Positions 1 through 9,800 of a stretch of 28,791 bases of DNA are shown piece after piece. This DNA comes from Triparma columacea (taxonomy: Eukaryota; Sar; Bolidophyceae; Parmales; Triparmaceae): contig BRYA01000506.1 in assembly GCA_030267965.1 (NCBI GenBank), positions 5,378 through 34,168 on the forward strand, written 5' to 3'. Position 1 is the stretch's first letter. Each line of letters starts with the position of its first letter. The translations under genes were made by a program, and so were the position numbers. The notes beneath the pieces are model-generated. The model searched no databases, was not told the origin of the DNA, and saw nothing but the letters and a program-made list of their open reading frames with translations.

Positions 1-271
1 GGGGGGGGGGGTAAGGGGGAGAGAGAAGTTAGCGTTGTGCATAGTAGTGGAAAGGAGTGGTGTGAGCGGAGATGGGCACGGAGATAGATATGCACTGAGA
101 TATGGACGGAGATATGCATACTTCTGTGACCACCAACACAAGCCCCTCACGCACCCCGATTTGATATGCCCAGTCGTCCCTCCTCTCCAAACCTTCCCCC
201 CCCCCCTACACCCTCCCCCTACCTCCCCCATCCCTCCTCCCCCATTTCCCCCTATCTAAACCCTCTCTCAC

Positions 272-546
272 CTAACGTTATCCATATTAAATTCCTCCTC
301 AATCTCTCCATTACCTCTTATATCATCTCTCTCAATATTATAATCCAAATCATCTTCATTGTCTCCATTTCCTGCACCTAAATAACCCCTCATTAAACCC
401 GACCTTCTTACAGTGAGGTGGAATATTGGCTTTAAAGGAGGACTATACTTATGTCGTATGTTATTTTGGATATATTGAGGGGTGAAAGATATTGTCGTGC
501 GTAAAGCTAAGAGAAGTAACGCGACTGGGAAGGGTAAATGCTTCAT
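272..546 (-). CDS. First exon of a secreted or plastid-targeted protein (partial)
   Basis: The ATG at 546 opens 91 codons. The first 20 residues are a signal peptide (hydrophobic core VALLLLAL) ending in a TTISF-TPQ junction. A Phe right after a signal cleavage site followed by a basic stretch (NNIRHKY) resembles the ASAFAP-type bipartite leader of plastid proteins in algae with secondary red plastids; that resemblance is inference. The rest is acidic (GDNEDDLDYNIERDD) with no recognised domain. The frame stops directly after GTTAG, where GTGAGAG forms a good 5' splice donor (exon end 272, phase 2), so this is probably exon 1. Downstream sequence to position 1 is G/C-homopolymer-rich. One weak acceptor (CACAG near 130) could start exon 2, but I cannot confirm it. 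The product is unknown. Confidence 0.5.
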
Positions 547-811
547 GAGGGATATTTTATTTTTGCCTTCCTTTTGGACTTTTTGGGCCTTTCTTTGCGT
601 AGAACATTACGCATGTCTGTGTTGCGTTTAAAACAACAGGTGGTCCTGGTTACAGCGGTATAATAGGTGTAGTTGGTTTTGGAATTTTCAAATGTGCAAT
701 CGTCTTAAGTTGTCCCCCTTTCGTTTCATGTTGCCGTCACCTTTGTTCCTAGCTATTGTAGCTAGCATTTCGTCATCGTCCTCCCTCGGTTGCTATCCCC
801 TGCATCTCTCT

Positions 812-962
812 CTCTCTCTGTTTCTCCCTCTCCCCCTTCCCCCCCCCTTCCCCCCTCCTTCCCCCTCCCTCCCTCTCCCTTTTCGTTGTTTTCTCTCTCT
901 GTTTCTCCCTCTCCCCTTCCCCCCCCCTTCCCCCTCCCTCCCTCTCTCCTTTTCGTTGTTTT
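812..962. repeat. Tandem duplication of a CT-rich ~75-80 bp unit
   Basis: Two adjacent copies (about 812-892 and 893-962) each run from CTCTCTCTGTTTCTCCCTC through C-rich tracts to CCTTTTCGTTGTTTT. They differ only in homopolymer lengths and small indels. The tract lies in the 537-bp stretch between the gene starting at 546 and the AP2 gene ending at 1084, both on the minus strand. I see no gene in that stretch; the plus-strand open frames there only translate the low-complexity CT tract. Confidence 0.75.
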
Positions 963-1083
963 GTTAGTTTCTCATTTCCTCAAATTGCTAAAAGGCGCTT
1001 TGGAAAAACGGCGAACAGTCGGAACCTTAGTCCGTCTCGCCGTTTGCTGCCCTAGATTCCCCCATTCTCGCTAACTCTGGATT

Positions 1084-2197
1084 TCAAAGTTCCGGTAGGT
1101 ATGGTTGTATCCTCTCCTTCTCCTCCACCTCCTCCTCCATTCTCTTCCTAATAACCTCCCTAACCAACTTAACCTTTTCTTTCCCATCTCCCCCATCCCC
1201 TCTCCCGTCTCTTAACTGATCCCTCGCCATCTCGTAAGCTAGGGAAGCTTTGCCCATGGTCTGGAAGACCCCTATGTACCTGCTCTTACCTAGGTAGTAG
1301 ACCTGGGCCTGCCACTTCCCTGAAGGCCGTTGGGTCACGCCCCTGTATGCGGGTGTGGCTGGGGTGGCCTTGCCGTCTGGTGAGGGGAGGGGGGAGGTTA
1401 CATCGCAGTTGTTAAGTGAGTTCGTGGACCTTGTTTTCGTGGAGCGGGAGGATGTCGAGGCGCTATTAGAGGGTTTGAAGGCGCCGAAGGAGTTGTAGGA
1501 GTTGTATGTGTCATCGAAGTCGGGTTTGGGGGGGTTGAGGTTGGGGAAGGACTTACGGGCGCGCTTTGGGGTGGGAGGGGAAACCAGGGAGGGCGAGGAG
1601 GAGGAGGAGGAGGTAACTATGGATGGGGGGCAGAAGGTGGAGGAAGGGAGGGGGGGGGTTGAACCTTTTAGGGGGGGGGGATTCTGGTGTTGGGGAGGAA
1701 GTGGAGTAGAAGGGTGTGAGGGAGGGGTGTTTGTGAGATTTGTCGGGTGCTCTTGTAGGAGCATCAATATGGGCAGATACGATTTCATCTCTTAGTCAGT
1801 CATGCTAGTATTCTACCCACTCCCACATGTCCTCCAATCCTGTACCTTTGTCCACTCTCACCTTGAGTCCAAACAGCAGCGCGGCAGCGTTTTGCGGCAG
1901 TGACATTGGGGAGGGTGACCTTGAATCAGTTGATGAATAAGTTGAGGGAGAAGTTGAGGGAGACATTGTGGGATGCATTGACATTGAGGAGACAAAGTCA
2001 TTGAGGGTGACATTTGGGAGAAATTGAGAAGATGATAGATCAGTTGGGGGGGTGTGTGTCGTTGGAATTTGTGATGGAATTTGAAGGGCTTGAGTTTGAG
2101 CTTGAGTTTGTGATCCAAAATGAAATGGAGAAGCATCTCGAGTGAGATCATTGTCTTCTTTTGTGTATTTGATGTAATTTGTGGCTATTGAGGCCAT
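1084..2197 (-). CDS. AP2/ERF-domain DNA-binding protein (two-exon model)
   Basis: The second exon encodes a clear AP2/ERF domain: YRGVTQRPSGKWQAQV, then a GKSRYIGVF strand pair and an amphipathic helix ASLAYEMARDQL. AP2 domains bind DNA through a three-stranded sheet, so this is probably a nuclear transcription factor. One domain is seen, at about residues 261-307 of the joined model, after a Ser/Pro-rich stretch with a basic patch PKRARKS. Exon 1 (2197-1817) starts at an ATG and is Ser/Thr/Pro/Gln-rich, ending in an acidic aromatic segment (LEDMWEW) that could be an activation region. The model joins exon 1 to exon 2 (1749-1084) through a 67-nt intron (GTAGAA...AAGAG, phase 0, branch-like CTGACTAAG), giving 348 residues. 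The donor is not the GTGAG form usual in this window, so the two frames could instead be separate; an in-frame ATG at 1788 would start the second one. The AP2 call is firm, the join is moderate. Confidence 0.7.
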
Positions 2198-2735
2198 TTT
2201 ACGGCAAATTAACTATATGAGATTGTTAACGACTAAGAGATTTGGTGGAAATGGGTCAGTATGTGTCATAAAACGCCTTCAAGCTTGAGTTTTGGCCTTC
2301 AATGAAATTGATGTCGACTCTAATTGGAAACCATCAGCGAGCAAAAAGCCTATTGGAGGCACTAGCTTTCTAAATAAGTGGTTACAAGGCTTAAAAGAGA
2401 GGTATGTGTTTGTGTTGACCTACCTATTATCACCGTATTAGGTGTTCTGCTTGTTGTTGAATTGGGGAAGACAAGATTTGCCCAAAAGTCCGGAAAAAGG
2501 CAAACAGTTTCTTTGAAAATTATGGCACTTTTTAATTTGACTCCCGCGAGATGTTCACGAGATTTTAAATATGACAGGGGGGTATATTTACTATCAGATT
2601 CCTTAGGCGCATGCCGACAGACGCGCGGGCACGTCTCTCCTTTTATTCCATCTCTCTCTTGAGGAATTCCTCCTCCTGAATTCCTCAGTTCCTCCATCTC
2701 ATCTCAATTCCTCAAATTTGATCCCAATTTCAACA
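2198..2735. promoter_or_regulatory. Divergent intergenic region, AP2 gene / JTB-like gene
   Basis: 538 bp lie between two divergent start codons and no gene is visible. The 90 bp before the plus-strand ATG at 2736 form a pyrimidine-rich leader with three copies of AATTCCTC (2665-2672, 2679-2686, 2706-2713). I did not recognise a TATA element. Both promoters presumably lie here; that is inference from layout. Confidence 0.4.
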
Positions 2736-3704
2736 ATGATTAGCATTCTAATCGTACAAGCGACACTTATTTGTATATGTATACATACTGTACCAATACA
2801 ATCTACGATACATGAACCTCAAGGAAATTCAGGCTTCAATCTTGCGTCTGCCTCCGCCTCTTTACCTCAAAATATGTTAATTGAGCGCTTGGACGGGCGT
2901 AAATTAGACGAAATAGAAATAGTTACTGAAAAGATTGCAAAAGATGATACATGTTGGGAAACAGAAGAATGTGAATACTGTAAAGATGATGATGATAGTC
3001 CAGGTGAGGAAAGGAGAGTTCTCAAAACTTTTAACCTTCGCGTTTTTCAAAGTTCTTGGCATTTGTTGCTGTGGCATCCCTTGCTGCACCCCTTGCTGCA
3101 TCCCTTGCTGCACCAGCCTATCTTATTTATACTGATAGATCAGCATCTCATGAACCCCCCCCTCTAACAACCCTCCCCCCCCCCTCATCCCCCAGCTTGC
3201 GCATCCACCAACAAGAAGCAGCCCTTCTCCTGCATCAACACTCCCCCCCCCGATTCCGCCTCCCAGGTTTCCACCTACACCCTATACTCCCCCTGTTCTA
3301 GCACCCCTGGTGACAGGTTTTGGAACCTTGTGTATTTCCAGGTCTTCGTGATGCTGGTAGGGTGCGGGGCGATGAGGGTTGCGAGGAGGGAGATCGGGGG
3401 TACTCTAAACGAATTCGATAGGAGGAAGAGGGACGGGTACACTCCTCAGAAGGTAAGCAAAAAGGAGAAGGGATGGGAGGAGGAGGCGACAGGTAGGAGG
3501 GAACAATTCGCCCTCTCCCCCCCCCACACACACACATACCACGACGGTACGATTTTTTACTGACACACGCCGCGCGCAACGCAAACTCTGTGTGAACAAA
3601 AACAGCTGGGGAGGAAGGGGGAGGAGGAGGAGGAGGAGATCAGCTTCTTGGGGGAGAGGGAGAGGATGCGCGGTGGCGGTGGTGGTGAGGTCGAACTTGT
3701 ATAA
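2736..3704 (+). CDS. JTB-like small type I membrane protein
   Basis: Three exons are read from splice sites and phase: 2736-3003 (donor CAG|GTGAGG, phase 1), 3196-3452 (acceptor CCCCCAG, donor AAG|GTAAGC, phase 0) and 3606-3704 (acceptor AACAG, stop TAA), giving 207 residues. The layout is: N-terminal signal peptide (MISILIVQATLICICIH), a luminal part with CW-x2-EEC-x2-C then further Cys (PACAST, SCIN, SPCSS), FWN leading into one membrane span (VYFQVFVMLVGCGA), a basic cytosolic start (MRVARRE) and an acidic/Gly tail. CW..EEC..C and the FW-TM-basic order match the JTB family (jumping translocation breakpoint protein), small Golgi/secretory membrane proteins whose precise role is unsettled. 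The first ATG is 2736; the frame is open to a TTG at 2718, which I did not use. The acidic poly-Glu tail is not something I know from animal JTB. Assignment rests on motif spacing, not alignment. Confidence 0.6.
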
Positions 3705-3768
3705 CATACAATAGTATGACAATTTGGAAGAAGAAATCTGTTTTTGTTTTTGAGCATGCACACGCCGA

Positions 3769-4635
3769 TCAGTTTCCATTGGGTTGGAAGGTCCCCCCGA
3801 ACACTAACCAGGCCAGCAGACTTTTGGAAAGCAAACTAAGCACGATGTAAGTGACCTCCCCATACCTGTAATCCTTCCACTTGCCAATCTTGGCGTATTG
3901 AAGTATCATGTTTACTGGGAAGGTATTGAAGAAGAAAAAGTACCCCCCAAGTATCCCGTAAACGAAGTTGGGTATGTTCCCATAGTCCCCTCCCCCAAGA
4001 AACGCTATCATAACGTTGATCCACGGTACGACCCCCGCTAAACAGCCTAGGAAGAAAGGTGTCCAGTCGACCTTCTGTCCCGTGGCCTTCCTAACGGCTG
4101 GCATGTTGGCCTCCTCCATCCACAGTCCGAACAGGTTCATGCTGGCGTTGCAGCCAACGATGGCAATGAGGTTCCCAAGGTCCCAGACCCCGAATAGCAC
4201 GGCGATCATTACGATCATAAGACTGGAGGATAGGGCGTACTCGTACCATCTCCAACGGTTTATTGAGGAGTTTATCTGACTTATGTAACTCCCGGGACAG
4301 CAGACGCATACCAGGTGAGCCAGTGCGCTAAGGTATAAGAAGAAAGGCGTGACGAGTCCAATAGGAAGGTCGAACGCGAAGCTCGACGACTGGTCGAACC
4401 CGTTTGTCGTTGCGTTGTACTTGGCGTAGGTGTAGAGGACGGGCTTGGTGAAGTCTTTTACGGAGTCGACGGCGAAGTACGTCGCGAGCATTAGGGTGGC
4501 CTGAGTGAAGTGGAGGGTTAGGGCAACCTTGTTGAGGGAGAGGAGCTTTGAATGGGGGATCGTTGACGGAGGGGAGTGGGGGGAACCAGACTCTACGTCT
4601 ATCACGGGGGATTGGATAAAGGGCTGGGAGAGCAT
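3769..4635 (-). CDS. Heliorhodopsin (seven-helix retinal protein)
   Basis: A single 288-residue exon starts at ATG 4635. Seven hydrophobic segments follow a soluble 30-residue N-terminus. The diagnostic heliorhodopsin positions are present: WRWYEYALSSSLM in helix 3, with Glu132 as counter-ion (the E107 equivalent of the founding member 48C12); LSLLSKSLLAWLVF in helix 7, with Lys271 as the retinal Schiff-base lysine; and His42 (helix 1) and His107 (helix 2) at the places of the two internal histidines. Heliorhodopsins are light-sensitive membrane proteins with an inverted topology (N-terminus cytosolic) relative to type 1 and animal rhodopsins. Most show no ion transport and a slow photocycle; the role in algae is unknown. 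Length is slightly above the usual ~250 because of the N-terminal extension (DVESGSPHSPPST), which has no clear targeting signal. The gene converges with the JTB-like gene (64 bp between stops) and diverges from the 11-mer/GOLD gene. Confidence 0.92.
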   Translation of the reverse strand: MLSQPFIQSPVIDVESGSPHSPPSTIPHSKLLSLNKVALTLHFTQATLMLATYFAVDSVKDFTKPVLYTYAKYNATTNGFDQSSSFAFDLPIGLVTPFFLYLSALAHLVCVCCPGSYISQINSSINRWRWYEYALSSSLMIVMIAVLFGVWDLGNLIAIVGCNASMNLFGLWMEEANMPAVRKATGQKVDWTPFFLGCLAGVVPWINVMIAFLGGGDYGNIPNFVYGILGGYFFFFNTFPVNMILQYAKIGKWKDYRYGEVTYIVLSLLSKSLLAWLVFGGTFQPNGN

Positions 4636-5220
4636 GGTTTGATGCTTGTTTTTGCTGCTGCGAGGGGAGGGCGGCCAAAGGTGAAGCTGTTGTCAGATGG
4701 GTATTTGGACAGGGGAGCCGCAGAAAAATGACAGGAGGCGGATTCAAAAGTAAGGGGAAACCGACTTGGTGTTTTCCCGAAAATTATGACGCTCATTTCA
4801 CAACTCACAGGCCAATATATATTTGGGAGAGATTGGCAGCCAAGGTGAGGTGGCTTTGCCCGTCTTCATTTCTGAGGTCACAGGTTGTATAAACACAAAA
4901 ATGACCTGTCCGCTTTACCAAAGTATTCGCCTTGCCTAGCACCCTACCTCCAAGAATTACAACCACCCGCTCGCACTCCCTTGCGTGGTACGAAAGCAAA
5001 TAAAACGTTGCTTTAACTCCAATTTATTCTCCCCCCAACTATTCCAATCATGTCGCCCAACACCACCTCAATCCAATACTTTACTCCGTACCATAGCCCA
5101 GATGTTCTGCACACTTGCCGCCAACACACTTCCCCAAAAAAACCTAACAAATTTCCAGATTCAGTCCCTTCTTGATGCATCCCCATTCCGAACCCATCCC
5201 CTTCAAAAAGCAGAATTCAG
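4636..5220. promoter_or_regulatory. Divergent intergenic region, heliorhodopsin / 11-mer-GOLD gene
   Basis: 585 bp separate the two start codons. A CCAAT followed by an AT run closed by TTGG (CCAATATATATTTGG, 4812-4826) forms a near-palindrome about 180 bp upstream of the heliorhodopsin ATG. It resembles a CCAAT/TATA cluster or a long CArG-like box. Short open frames here look random. I saw nothing else I could name. Confidence 0.35.
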
Positions 5221-6819
5221 ATGTCAACTTCGTCCCCCCCGTCCTCTCCCCAGCCCACTCTGCCTCCCGCGCCTCCTTGCACCCCGGCATCAACCCGTCC
5301 CGTCGTTGAAACGTCGAACTCTACCGCCACACCTGATTTGAATGAGGTGGACCTGTCCTCCCCCGGTCCCACCACCCCTTCCTCCTCCTCTGTGGAGACC
5401 GCTGCTGCCCTGACCTCCTCTCTAGACCTCAACGAGGTCAAGTCTAAGCTGGCTGTTTCTGTCCCCGCTTCTGACTCCTCTAATAACTCCTCCACCTCCC
5501 CGATTTCAATCCCGCCCTCGTCAGCCTCTACGCCTGGGACCCCACAGGCCACCCCGGTGCCTCATAACACCCCCCTGATGAATTCCTTCCGCGAGAACTA
5601 CGTTGACCCTACCCTCTCCAAGCTCACCGAGCGTTTCCCAGGAACCTCCTCCCAGATTGCCGGTGTGGTTGACACCACCACAGGGAGGGTCACCGACACC
5701 CTGGCGGCTGCCCAGAACCTCACTGCTTCCACGATTAACAACGCCACGACCTTCACCTCTAACCTGACCGCATCTGTGAAGGAGACTACGACGAATTCCC
5801 TCACTGCCACGACCTCCATGGCTGCCAACCTCTCTGTGAACACCAAGGCCGCCCTGGACGCCGTCGCGCAGCGCACCACGGAGACGATCAACCATAACAT
5901 ATCAGAGGTCAAGCGCCGCGCCGAGGAGACAACGACCGTAATCCGTACCAAGGCGGGGGAAGCGACTGAGGTTATATCCAAGAGGTGAGAACTGCATGTT
6001 GTTGGCCCGATGTGGTTTTCTTGCACTAATCCTCCCCCCCTTCTCCCACATAGGACTTCCGAAACTACGGCGGCCATCCAGAAGCGAACGTCGGAGTCCA
6101 CCGAAGCGCTCCAGAAGATCACCAAAGACGCCTCAGACCTCATCCAGAAGCGCACCGCCGAGACGACCGCCATAATCAAGGAGAACATAGCCCGCCGTAC
6201 CACGTACGCGGCCTCCGTCTTGGTGAGCTGGAAGGAGCACATCGAGACCACCGCCGTCAACCCCCTCCTGAGCTCCCTCGGGCAGATTGCGGCCAGGGCA
6301 CAGGCGGTGTCGTTCCTCCAGGGCCGCCAGCCCTCCGAGCAATTCAAGGAGTTCGCTTCCCAGGACATGTGCCACTCGGTCACTCTGCCGAGGAGGGAAA
6401 AGTTCACGCAGACCTTCGTGGTGGAGGCGGGGATGACACTGTTTTATGAGTTTGCCGTGGAGGACATGGACATCGGAATGAAGGTCATGCTCCGCTCTCA
6501 GGTCGACGGGGGGAGCAAGGAGGAAGAGCTCGTTGATTTCAAGAAGTACGCTTCTAACCAGGTCCACAAAGGCTCCATCAATGCTGGGGACTTTGAGAAG
6601 GTTTTCGTTTTCATGTTCGACAATGGGTACAGTTTGGTTAGGAGCAAGACTGTCGGTTATAGGTTCACGGTGCTCGACCCTGAGGTGATAGAGAAGGAGG
6701 TGGAGGAGACGAAGAAGGCGGGAGAGACCGAGGAGGCGAAGGTCGAAGAGAAGGCGGAGGTCGAAGAGAAGGCGGAGGTCGAAGAGGAGGAGCAGAAGGA
6801 CGCTTCCACTGCCGAATAA
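5221..6819 (+). CDS. Amphipathic 11-mer-repeat protein with C-terminal GOLD domain
   Basis: Exon 1 is 5221-5984 (donor AG|GTGAGA, phase 2) and exon 2 is 6054-6819 after a 69-nt intron ending CACATAG; together 509 residues. Residues 1-140 are Ser/Thr/Pro-rich and probably disordered, with DLNEV occurring twice. Residues ~146-321 are an uninterrupted run of about sixteen 11-residue units, for example TSETTAAIQKR, TSESTEALQKI, TKDASDLIQKR, the periodicity of lipid-surface helices in perilipins, apolipoproteins and some LEA proteins. Residues ~360-462 match a GOLD domain: a beta-rich stretch with FVVEAGMTLFYEF, then FMFDNGYSLVRSKTVGYRF, the classic 'DN-x-S-x-RSK-x-Y' ending. GOLD domains occur in p24 and Sec14-like membrane-traffic proteins. 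The acidic tail carries tandem KVEEKAEVEEKAE. There is no signal peptide or membrane span, so it is probably cytosolic and peripherally bound to membranes or lipid droplets (inference). The start is the first ATG of the open frame. Confidence 0.82.
5985..6053 (+). other. Intron (69 nt) of the 11-mer/GOLD gene
   Basis: GTGAGAAC donor, pyrimidine-rich CCTCCCCCCCTTCTCCCACATAG end, and a branch-like CACTAAT. Exon phases 2 and 1 join to an Arg codon, and the 11-residue repeat register continues across the junction without a break. This is the best internal standard for splice signals in the window. Confidence 0.9.
6742..6789 (+). repeat. 18-bp tandem repeat in the acidic tail of the GOLD protein
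   Basis: GTCGAAGAGAAGGCGGAG occurs twice in a row (6742-6759, 6760-6777), followed by a partial third copy. It encodes VEEKAE repeats. It is coding and in phase. Confidence 0.8.
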
Positions 6820-6881
6820 TAAACAATTGCGCTGCACATTACTAACCGCTATGTTGTAGTTATTTCATTCATATACGCTCA

Positions 6882-9800
6882 TCACCACCCACCCCTTCCC
6901 TCCATCATGCCCTCGACCTCCCACTTCGCCGTTAGCTCCCCGGCCATGGCCCTCGGTGGGGCCGTCATTGGCCTCATTCCCTCCTCCCTCTCCCTCCTCA
7001 CTTGGGTAAGATAGTTGATTGGGCTCGGGCTCATCCTGTGGGTGGAGGGGGGATGAGAGGGGGGAGTGGGTGAGTTTGGTGGTGGTGGTGGTGGTGGTGG
7101 TGGTGGTGGTGGTGGTGACCAAAAAACGGCCGCTCTTCCAGGGACACACGGTGAGGGTTCCCACACCATGGACGCAGCGCCGCGTCGTGCTCATCACCGC
7201 CGCATCGCACTCACCTCGGATTCATCAACTTGGGCTTCTTCACATTAACATCACCACCCACCCTCCTCATGGCCTCCATGGCCGCCTCCAGGCTCACGGG
7301 GAAATCCGTCTCTTGCTCCTTGATGACCTCGGCGTTCCTCACCAGCTGCAGCGTCCTCGCATCTACGTTCCCCCTGAGGGACGGCAACGTCGTGGCCGGC
7401 CTGCCCGGACTTCCCCCCATCCCACCCCAACCATTCCCCCTCCTACTCTTCCCTCCCCCAAACAACCCATGGTCGTCGCTCACTTTCCTCCCAAATGCGA
7501 TCACCTTCCCCTCCTGCTCCCTCTCCAGCCTCCTCCTAATATCCCCTCCCGTCACCTTCTCCTTTAGAACCTCCATCTCCTCCTCAATCATCAACTTCGG
7601 GCTGACCCTCCCCCCCCGAAACCCCCCCCAGTCCTCCGAGCTCGACTTAAAGAAATCGTCGTACTTGCTTCCGGCCAAGAGAACCTCGTCTCCCCAAGGC
7701 CCCATCCCCAAAACATTAACCGCAGCAACCCTAAACTTGAGCTTCGTCACTCCAATTGAGCAGGGCTGCACAAAGTACTGGCGGAACTGGTTCTGATACA
7801 CCGTCTTGTACACTCCCCAGCCTGCCTCTAATCCCCGGACCGCTGCCATACCACCGCTTCCCATCTCTAACCCTAGCCCATCATAACCTCTCCCCTCCCC
7901 CGCCACTCCCCCATCCCTCCACTCCTTGACCTGGACCACATAGGTCTTGATCGGGTACCCGTTCCCCCTGGCCTCGTCCCAAACGACCCGGATCCCCTGC
8001 TTAGTTTTGCTGCCGCCCATGGGAAGCACCCTCTCTTTCGTACTTAGGATGAAGTGAGGCACCGCTGGAGGTGTCGGGACAGTAGGCTTCGTAGAACAGC
8101 TACTAAGCCCGCTCACACCGCTTCCCTTTCCACCAAACTTCATCCCGGGCAGCACTTCCCCACGCTCAAACTCGTCGTTTATGTACTTCTCCTCGTCGGT
8201 CATATCGTAATCCAGAGCCTTGTACTTCACCCTGAACCTGCAGTGGTACCAGCTGGCCGGCTGCAAGTCTGTTATCTTACACCTGATCTTGTTCCTTTGC
8301 CCGAGTCCCCCAGGGTACGTCATCGCCTTCACCGTCCTAAATCCCCTCTTCCCCCCTCCAGTCAGCAAGCTCACCGTGTTGGCAAGGTTTCTGCACTTTC
8401 CTTCCCTCCACTCCCTGCCTTTTTGGATGTCCACGCGAATCTCAACAGACACACGATCCCTGCCAGATGAGTCCCTCAGGCTGGCCGTGTCTACCATGGG
8501 GATCACCACTGCTGCAGAGTCCACGCCCGTCTCATCGATCACCGGGGTGGGGGGGGGGGGCACGTACGGAGTGTAGCTAGACACGACCATTCGCTCCGCC
8601 CTTCCCTGAACCGTGATCAATTCGCACCTTATTGTGAAGCATGAAAGCTTGAGCTTGAGCCTGCTACTTTCCTCCTCCCCCCCTCCCCCTCCCTCCCAAT
8701 CTCCCTCCTCGCCCAAGCCCTCAACAACATCAGCAACCTCCATGTCTTTTGCCTCTCCTGTGAAAACATTTTTCCATGCAGGCACATGAAAGTTAACGTC
8801 GGACGCCTTGTCCCACACCCCCCGCCTGACGCTGACCCTGATCCCTGTCTTCCCCAATCGAATCCCTTTGAGAATCTCCTTCTTTATTGCTTCGTGTCCC
8901 TCGCTCCTTCCTGCCCTAGTCATCCTCCCCACCGCCCCGTCCTCCTTCACCCCACTACTGGCGATCCTCTGCAGCTTGTAAGCCTTCATCACATCAAGAT
9001 TATGCCGAGTCGCAGATTGTTGACCCTCTTGTTCGTCAGGACTCTCGTGAAAAACGTCAATCCAATCCTTGATCAATACTTCCGCGTGTGTAGCCTCCTC
9101 GCCTGATTTAGACTCCCCCCTCCTATTGCTCCCTTCCTTCTTACCCGCATCCTTCACCAGCACCTTCTTGCATGCATCCAGACTTGTGTTGCACGTCCAC
9201 CCGTTGGCCTCCATGATATTTTCTGCCTTTCTCGCAAGACCAATCAAGCCTCCCCTGTCCTCCTCAGTCTCTCCCTTGGCAATTGCGAACCCGTACACAA
9301 ACTCTTCCTTCGCTACAGAGGCCTTCCAGTCCTTCGTTCCTAGAATCAGGTTCTTTACGTCGTAAGGGTTCTGGCAGAAGAACATCTCCGTTGCCACGAT
9401 GTGACTCGGCGTGAAGATCTCGACGGGTTCGTTTGACGCCGACATGGCGTTCGTGATGGCCGTCCCGAGGGCGTGCTTGCTAACATCAATTTTGAGCGCC
9501 TGCGTTGCTTTTGCCGAACCCTTGTCACCCGTTTTCTGGTAGTCACCCCCCCTCATGCCAGCTCTGTACGCGTTCTTGTTTTTGTCCCCCCGATTGATTT
9601 CTTCCCCAACGAGTTCCCCAATGGCCCTCACAACGTAGTGGACCCCGAGGGTCTCGTCGTAGATTTTGAATTCGTCAATTTCCTCATCAAAGGACGCCAA
9701 GTGAATTGATTGGTTTCTGTTGCGACCATCACGAGAGGGAGACGCCTCCTCCTTTTTCTCCTCCCCTTCTTGCCCTCCATCATCGGGGGGTAAATCCCTT

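Noticed and set aside
2718..2735. Upstream extension of the JTB-like gene to 2718
   Set aside because: Position 2718 is TTG, not ATG; the first ATG is 2736 and directly starts the signal peptide.
4985..5341. 118-codon plus-strand frame before the 11-mer gene
   Set aside because: Different phase, no domain, overlaps the true start at 5221; looks like an untranslated leader.
7019..7567. Plus-strand frame with a poly-Val run
   Set aside because: Read from the GGT microsatellite and the antisense of the EF-hand gene's 3' exons.
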